From contig NZ_QNQU01000039.1 of assembly GCF_003315595.1 (NCBI RefSeq), positions 1 to 33,396 on the forward strand: a stretch of DNA of 33,396 nt, in the 5' to 3' direction. Position numbers and translations under genes: made by a program. The notes beneath the pieces were generated by a model. It was not told the origin of the DNA. It saw nothing but the letters and a program-made list of their open reading frames with translations, and ran no database searches. Below, piece after piece: positions 29,440-33,396 of the stretch (positions are counted from its first letter, which is position 1; every line of letters starts with the position of its first letter). This DNA comes from Pedobacter miscanthi (GTDB lineage Bacteria > Bacteroidota > Bacteroidia > Sphingobacteriales > Sphingobacteriaceae).

Positions 29440-31068
29440 CTAAGTCTGTATTACCCCCACATTAAACTTTTTGGTAATCGGCGACTGGTTAGCCGCCTCA
29501 ATTCCCATCGAAATTACTTTCCTGGTTTCCAACGGATCGATAATCCCATCAACCCAGAGCCTCGATGCGGCATAATAAGGTGTGGTTTGACTATCGTATT
29601 TATCGGTAATTTCTTTTAATAACCCGGCTTCTTTTTCTGGTGTAATTACCTCTCCGCTCGCTTTTAAAGAGGCCTGCTGAATCTGCAATAGTGTTTTCGC
29701 TGCCTGCGAACCACCCATTACGGCAATTTTAGCTGTTGGCCAGGCATAAATCAGGCGCGGATCGTAAGCTTTACCGCACATGGCATAATTACCAGCGCCA
29801 TAAGAATTACCCAATACTATGGTAAATTTTGGCACTACAGAATTGGCCACTGCATTTACCATTTTGGCTCCATCTTTTATAATGCCACCATGCTCTGACC
29901 TGCTGCCCACCATAAAACCGGTAACATCCTGTAAAAATACCAAAGGGATTTTCTTCTGGTTGCAGTTCATAATAAACCGCGAAGCTTTATCGGCACTATC
30001 GGAATAGATTACGCCACCGAACTGCATCTCTCCTTTTTTGGATTTTACCACTTTACGCTGATTGGCTACAATACCAACAGCCCAGCCATCAATCCGGCCC
30101 AAACCGCAGACGATACTCTGGCCATAGCCCTGCTTATATTCTTCGAACTCAGATCCATCAACCAGGCGGTTAATTACATCCATCATTTCGTAAGGCTTAT
30201 CCCTGTTTTCAGGAAAGATACCATACAGTTCTTCTTCTTTTTCTTTTGGTTTAACAGCAGTAATGCGATCAAAACCTGCGTTTTCTGGTGCGCCAAGCAT
30301 GCTCATGATGTTCTTGATGCTATCTAAACAGGCCTGATCGTTGGGATGTTTATAATCGGTAACGCCCGATATTTCGCAGTGTGTGGTTGCACCACCTAAA
30401 GTTTCGTTATCAACTTCTTCGCCAATGGCCGATTTTACGAGATATGATCCTGCTAAAAATACCGAACCGGTTTTATCCACAATCATGGCTTCATCGCTCA
30501 TAATCGGCAGGTAAGCCCCACCGGCAACACAAGCACCCATAATGGCCGAAATCTGTACAATTCCTTCTGACGACATGATGGCATTGTTGCGGAACATCCG
30601 ACCAAAGTGTTCTTTATCGGGAAAAATTTCATCCTGCATCGGGAGATATACTCCAGCACTATCAACCAGATAAATAACCGGCAAGCGGTTTTCCATGGCG
30701 ATTTCCTGCGCACGGAGATTTTTCTTTGCCGTCATCGGGAACCAGGCACCAGCTTTTACGGTAGCATCGTTGGCCACAATCATACATTGCCTGCCACTTA
30801 CATAACCGATACCGCATACCACACCTGCAGACGGACAGCCACCCTGTTCATTGTACATACCATCGGCTGTAAAAGCCCCAATCTCTAAAAAGTTAGAATC
30901 TTTATCTATTAAATAGGCAATGCGCTCTCGGGCCAAAAGTTTTCCTTTTTCTTTTTGCTTAGCGGCATTTTTTTCGCCCCCACCGAGATAGATTTTTTTG
31001 AGTTTGGTTTTCAGTTCGTAAACCAACTGTTTATTTACATCCTCGTTTTTATTGAATTCGATATTCAT
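29440..31068 (-). CDS. Acyl-CoA carboxylase carboxyltransferase (MCC beta-like)
   Basis: A 542-residue carboxyltransferase subunit of a biotin-dependent acyl-CoA carboxylase; it moves the carboxyl group from biotin to an acyl-CoA. The N-terminal half carries KLLARERIAYLID (43-55), LVDSAGVYLPMQDEIFPDKEHFGR (here 134-157) and GACVAGGAYLPIMSDEA (178-194), whose wording follows methylcrotonyl-CoA carboxylase beta subunits more closely than propionyl or acetyl types. The C-terminal half has VTGFMVGSRSEHGGIIKDGAKM and NSYGAGNYAMCGKAYDPR. Leucine degradation is therefore the best guess. The biotin carboxylase/biotin carrier alpha subunit is not in the window. No strong promoter is seen; the leader 31069-31130 is AT-rich. 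Confidence 0.85.
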   Translation of the reverse strand: MNIEFNKNEDVNKQLVYELKTKLKKIYLGGGEKNAAKQKEKGKLLARERIAYLIDKDSNFLEIGAFTADGMYNEQGGCPSAGVVCGIGYVSGRQCMIVANDATVKAGAWFPMTAKKNLRAQEIAMENRLPVIYLVDSAGVYLPMQDEIFPDKEHFGRMFRNNAIMSSEGIVQISAIMGACVAGGAYLPIMSDEAMIVDKTGSVFLAGSYLVKSAIGEEVDNETLGGATTHCEISGVTDYKHPNDQACLDSIKNIMSMLGAPENAGFDRITAVKPKEKEEELYGIFPENRDKPYEMMDVINRLVDGSEFEEYKQGYGQSIVCGLGRIDGWAVGIVANQRKVVKSKKGEMQFGGVIYSDSADKASRFIMNCNQKKIPLVFLQDVTGFMVGSRSEHGGIIKDGAKMVNAVANSVVPKFTIVLGNSYGAGNYAMCGKAYDPRLIYAWPTAKIAVMGGSQAAKTLLQIQQASLKASGEVITPEKEAGLLKEITDKYDSQTTPYYAASRLWVDGIIDPLETRKVISMGIEAANQSPITKKFNVGVIQT

Positions 31069-31137
31069 GGAGGCAATTTAAATTTAATTTTAGAAAAACA
31101 GCATTGACCAAATCGGTTTCTGGTCTACGGGATTTTT

Positions 31138-31312
31138 TAACCGCAAAGGATGCTTAGTAAAGCCGCAGAGATCGCGAAATTTTTATTAACTGCCTTTCTT
31201 TTAACCACCGAGATCACAAAGAAAAAAGCACAGAGGACATTGAGAAGTTTAAAATATAAGATGCACTAACCGCAAAACGCTTAACGCAATCCGCCAAACG
31301 CCGAACGCATAA
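31138..31312. repeat. Dispersed 'accgcaaag / cacagag' spacer words
   Basis: This gene-free spacer carries TTAACCGCAAAGGATGC, ACCACCGAGATCACAAAG and CCGCAAAACGCTTAACGC. Similar words occur at 13003-13033, 21605-21640, 26683-26720, 29300-29345 and 32395-32415. They do not form strong hairpins. Nothing else is seen here. Confidence 0.45.
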
Positions 31313-31852
31313 CTACTTTTTATACTCCACCCCATCGATCTTTATTTTTTGATATTGCTCTGCCCAGCCCTTACCTTTTATGTATTTGACTTCGGATGGA
31401 TGCCCTTTTAAGTTGGGATGGTAAACAGGGTCGAAAGAAAAAGTCATTTCGTTATCTGATTTCTGAACAACGGTTACTTCGTTATCATTTTCATCCTTTT
31501 CGCCGGTAGTGAAAAATTTCTCTCCGATTTTGGCATTAAAATCAGCTCGGATATACGTTTTGCCCGGATCGTCAGGATAACTTTCGATGAGTTTATTATT
31601 TTCATCTATGCGCAGGTAAAATGTGCTGGTTGCATCGCCTCCCACTAAAGAATAAAACTTATAAAAAAGCTTCTTATTGATCCGCACAGTGTCTTTTATC
31701 TCGGTATACGACATATTGTTCATATACCATAAATTACCAATCTGCATGGGTAAAAATGAATCAGCAGCTGCATTTCCGGGCTTTTTTGCCTGACAGGAAA
31801 AAATAAACAGGCTAGCAATAATTAAACCGCGGCATGTGCTGATTTTTTTCAT
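31313..31852 (-). CDS. Putative lipoprotein of unknown function
   Basis: A 179-residue lipoprotein when started at the ATG at 31852, three codons inside the longest frame; this gives KKISTCRGLIIASLFIFSC, with the second cysteine in a good lipobox (FSC-Q). The mature protein is beta-rich and resembles proteins of the 'DUF with FLPMQIGNLWYMN' type: FLPMQIGNLWYMNN near residue 34, then several WYL-like strands and a C-terminal KGKGWAEQYQKIKIDGVEYKK. I do not recognise a named family. It lies between the carboxyltransferase and the MaoC protein on the same strand, with spacers of 244 and 63 bases. Confidence 0.65.
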   Translation of the reverse strand: MKKISTCRGLIIASLFIFSCQAKKPGNAAADSFLPMQIGNLWYMNNMSYTEIKDTVRINKKLFYKFYSLVGGDATSTFYLRIDENNKLIESYPDDPGKTYIRADFNAKIGEKFFTTGEKDENDNEVTVVQKSDNEMTFSFDPVYHPNLKGHPSEVKYIKGKGWAEQYQKIKIDGVEYKK

Positions 31853-31915
31853 AAGAATCATTGTATTTTAATTAATAATGTTTAAAAAATCAGCCATGCG
31901 CTACAGCACCACCAA

Positions 31916-32377
31916 TTAATTGATAAAGTGGTATAAGAAAACCACTTCTCCGCTAAAAGCAGGCTTTTTCTGGTCTTCAATTTCTAATTCGATACCCATA
32001 TTTACCTTGGTTACCCCACGGAGGTTAATAATAGACGACAATTTAGCCTTCAACCTTACTTTACTGTTTACAGTAACGGGCTGAGCAAATCTTAAGCTTT
32101 CTATCCCATAATTGATTTCCATTTTTAAATTCTGGATATCAACAATCTCTTTCCATAAATAAGGAATTAACGATAAGGTTAAATAACCATGGGCAATTGT
32201 TGCCTTAAACGGACCTTCGTTTTGTGCCCGTTCTTCATCTACATGTATCCATTGATGGTCTAATGTGGCGTCGGCGAATTTATTAATCTGTTCTTGTGTA
32301 ATGGTGTGCCATGAAGAAACGCCTAATTCCTTGCCAAGGTATTGTTCAAATTCTGCGTGGGAGGTAATAATTTGCAT
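31916..32377 (-). CDS. MaoC-family dehydratase / (R)-enoyl-CoA hydratase-like
   Basis: A 153-residue hot-dog-fold protein of the MaoC family. The hydratase motif is intact: FADATLDHQWIHVD (34-47), with Asp40 and His45 as the likely catalytic pair, followed by GPFKATIAHGYLTLSLIP. Family members hydrate trans-2-enoyl-CoA to (R)-3-hydroxyacyl-CoA, or act on related thioesters. Length and start are typical. It is next to a carboxyltransferase of acyl-CoA metabolism but separated from it by the lipoprotein gene, so a shared pathway is only suggested. The 171-base spacer upstream contains GGTTGATGG simple repeats. Confidence 0.85.
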   Translation of the reverse strand: MQIITSHAEFEQYLGKELGVSSWHTITQEQINKFADATLDHQWIHVDEERAQNEGPFKATIAHGYLTLSLIPYLWKEIVDIQNLKMEINYGIESLRFAQPVTVNSKVRLKAKLSSIINLRGVTKVNMGIELEIEDQKKPAFSGEVVFLYHFIN

Positions 32378-32432
32378 TGTTATTTTGTATTAGCGTCAAG
32401 CGTTTTGCGCATGGCGGGTTTATAAATTTCTT

Positions 32433-32500
32433 TTTTTGGTTGATGGTTTTATGGTTGATAGATTATGGTTGATGGTTCTATTATTAAACTAGCCATTTGA
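32433..32500. repeat. Low-complexity GGTTGATGGTT repeats
   Basis: Imperfect repeats of GGTTGATGGTT and GGTTGATAGATTA fill the spacer between the MaoC and LOG genes. No promoter or terminator is recognisable inside them. Confidence 0.6.
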
Positions 32501-32548
32501 CTATCAACTATGAGCCATTTTACGACCAACCATAAAGCGGTAGCATGA

Positions 32549-33142
32549 TTAACTTAAATTCTTTTCCCTGAACCACACTTCGTCCGGAATGGCAGAAAAA
32601 TCATCCATTTTATTGATCAGGATTTCTGCATCTGCTTCGTTAAAAACCAGGTCGCGGTTGGCAGGTTTTAAGAATTTGCGCTGCACCATTATATCCATCT
32701 GTGCAAATAGCGGATCGTAAAATCCATCTACATTTAACACACCAATTGGTTTATTGTGCAGGCCAAGCTGTAACCAGGTAAGCACTTCGAAAAATTCTTC
32801 GAGGGTACCGAAGCCTCCGGGCAGAATTACAAAACCATCGCTCAGATCAGCCATTTTTTGCTTTCTCTGGTGCATATTTTCGGTCACAATCATTTCGGTT
32901 AAACTTTTATGTCCAACTTCCTTATCCATTAAAAACTGTGGGATTATACCAGTAACCAAACCACCAAGTTCCAGTACATCATTGGCTAAAATTCCCATTA
33001 CACCCACACTTCCGCCACCATACACTAACCTGATCTGTTGTTTCACCAGTGTTTCTGCCAGTTGTTTTATTGCATTGCGTAATTGTATATCACCGTTAAA
33101 GTTTGATCCGCAATACACGCAAACCGAATTAAGCTTGTTCAT
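32549..33142 (-). CDS. LOG family protein (TIGR00730)
   Basis: A 197-residue Rossmann-fold protein of the LOG/TIGR00730 family, cytokinin riboside 5'-monophosphate phosphoribohydrolases or related nucleotide N-glycosidases. The family motif PGGFGTLEE (108-116) is complete, with Arg93 in MHQRK, as well as the N-terminal VCVYCGSNF and the nucleotide-binding GGGSVGVMG (42-50). In bacteria the physiological substrate is usually unknown and AMP is a candidate. A possible promoter TTTA-N19-TAACTTCG lies about 20-50 bases upstream on the minus strand. It is single. Confidence 0.88.
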   Translation of the reverse strand: MNKLNSVCVYCGSNFNGDIQLRNAIKQLAETLVKQQIRLVYGGGSVGVMGILANDVLELGGLVTGIIPQFLMDKEVGHKSLTEMIVTENMHQRKQKMADLSDGFVILPGGFGTLEEFFEVLTWLQLGLHNKPIGVLNVDGFYDPLFAQMDIMVQRKFLKPANRDLVFNEADAEILINKMDDFSAIPDEVWFREKNLS

Positions 33143-33289
33143 TTAGTAAAAAATTTACCGAAGTTAAGATTTTATCGTCTTTCTGTAAATTTTAATTCTG
33201 AACAATACCGTTACAACCACTTAACAATATATACAACGATAGAAATTTTGTTTGGTCATTTTTCTCTCCCAAGAACATTTAGCCTTTGT

Positions 33290-33357
33290 TAAATAAACCA
33301 GATAGAACGGAAAGCCCGGAGCGAAGTATGAGTGAGGACTTGGAGGGATAGCAGGGC
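33290..33357 (+). repeat. Mosaic hairpin element, copy 9 (right edge)
   Basis: The left flank TAAATAAACCAGATAGAACG and right flank GGATAGCAGGGC are diverged versions of the family flanks. The core AAGCCCGGAGCGAAG ... GAGTGAGGACTT is of the same type as the forward copies in the tandem array (AAGCCCGCA...TGCGGACTT). Confidence 0.55.
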
Positions 33358-33396
33358 TGCAGGTCGCCATAAACACTGAACGGTTCATTTTCAAAA

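Overview
The window looks like chromosomal DNA of a Bacteroidota organism, most likely family Sphingobacteriaceae (Pedobacter-like). The genus is an inference from protein style and intergenic repeats; no rRNA or tRNA is visible to confirm it. Supporting signs are a GLPGLI-family protein with an outer-membrane CarboxypepD_reg/TonB-type protein, a BlaI/BlaR1(M56) pair, promoters of the TTTG-N18-20-TAnnTTTG type, few recognisable Shine-Dalgarno sequences, and AT-rich spacers full of REP-like palindromes. I support 28 protein genes. I see no transposase, integrase, CRISPR array or prophage gene.

Layout. 0.4-7 kb: arginine decarboxylase with its own terminator, an orphan DUF433 protein, a DUF72 protein, a 240-bp run of hairpins, a DUF1579 protein, then a DnaQ-like exonuclease overlapping a double-ATPase ABC protein. 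6.8-7.3 kb: a 7-bp microsatellite and 93-bp direct repeats. 7.4-10.5 kb: RNase R followed by a short-chain polyprenyl diphosphate synthase. 10.7-12.6 kb, minus strand: a secreted CBM9/DOMON-like protein with a Gly-Arg-Met tail, and the rplU-rpmA ribosomal operon with clear promoter and terminator. 13.1-18.8 kb: GLPGLI and outer-membrane protein genes (plus strand) facing a blaI-blaR1-like operon (minus strand). 19.4-21.4 kb: a small membrane-anchored unknown and a dicarboxylate/glutamate symporter. 21.7-24.6 kb: an ECF sigma factor with an overlapping four-helix membrane protein (possible anti-sigma), a DUF922 secreted protease, undecaprenol/diacylglycerol kinase and a lipoprotein. 24.6-26.5 kb: a GH20 hexosaminidase. 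26.6-28.2 kb: about 1.6 kb without genes, built of palindromes and a 400-bp tandem array. 28.2-33.1 kb, minus strand: thioredoxin reductase, an acyl-CoA carboxylase carboxyltransferase, a lipoprotein, a MaoC hydratase and a LOG-family protein.

How parts work together. The most interesting link is regulatory. A 28-bp operator-like sequence with two overlapping dyads (TACGA-N5-TCGTA and TCGTA-N4-TACGA) lies directly before the blaI-like gene and again, 25/28 identical, before the GLPGLI/outer-membrane operon. This predicts that the BlaI-like repressor and its M56 membrane protease partner control an envelope export or uptake module rather than a beta-lactamase. The tail of the protease also resembles a fragment of a TonB receptor plug. 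The second theme is a family of about 55-70 bp mosaic elements with constant flanks and exchangeable hairpin cores, found at no fewer than nine places, five of them inside the tandem array.
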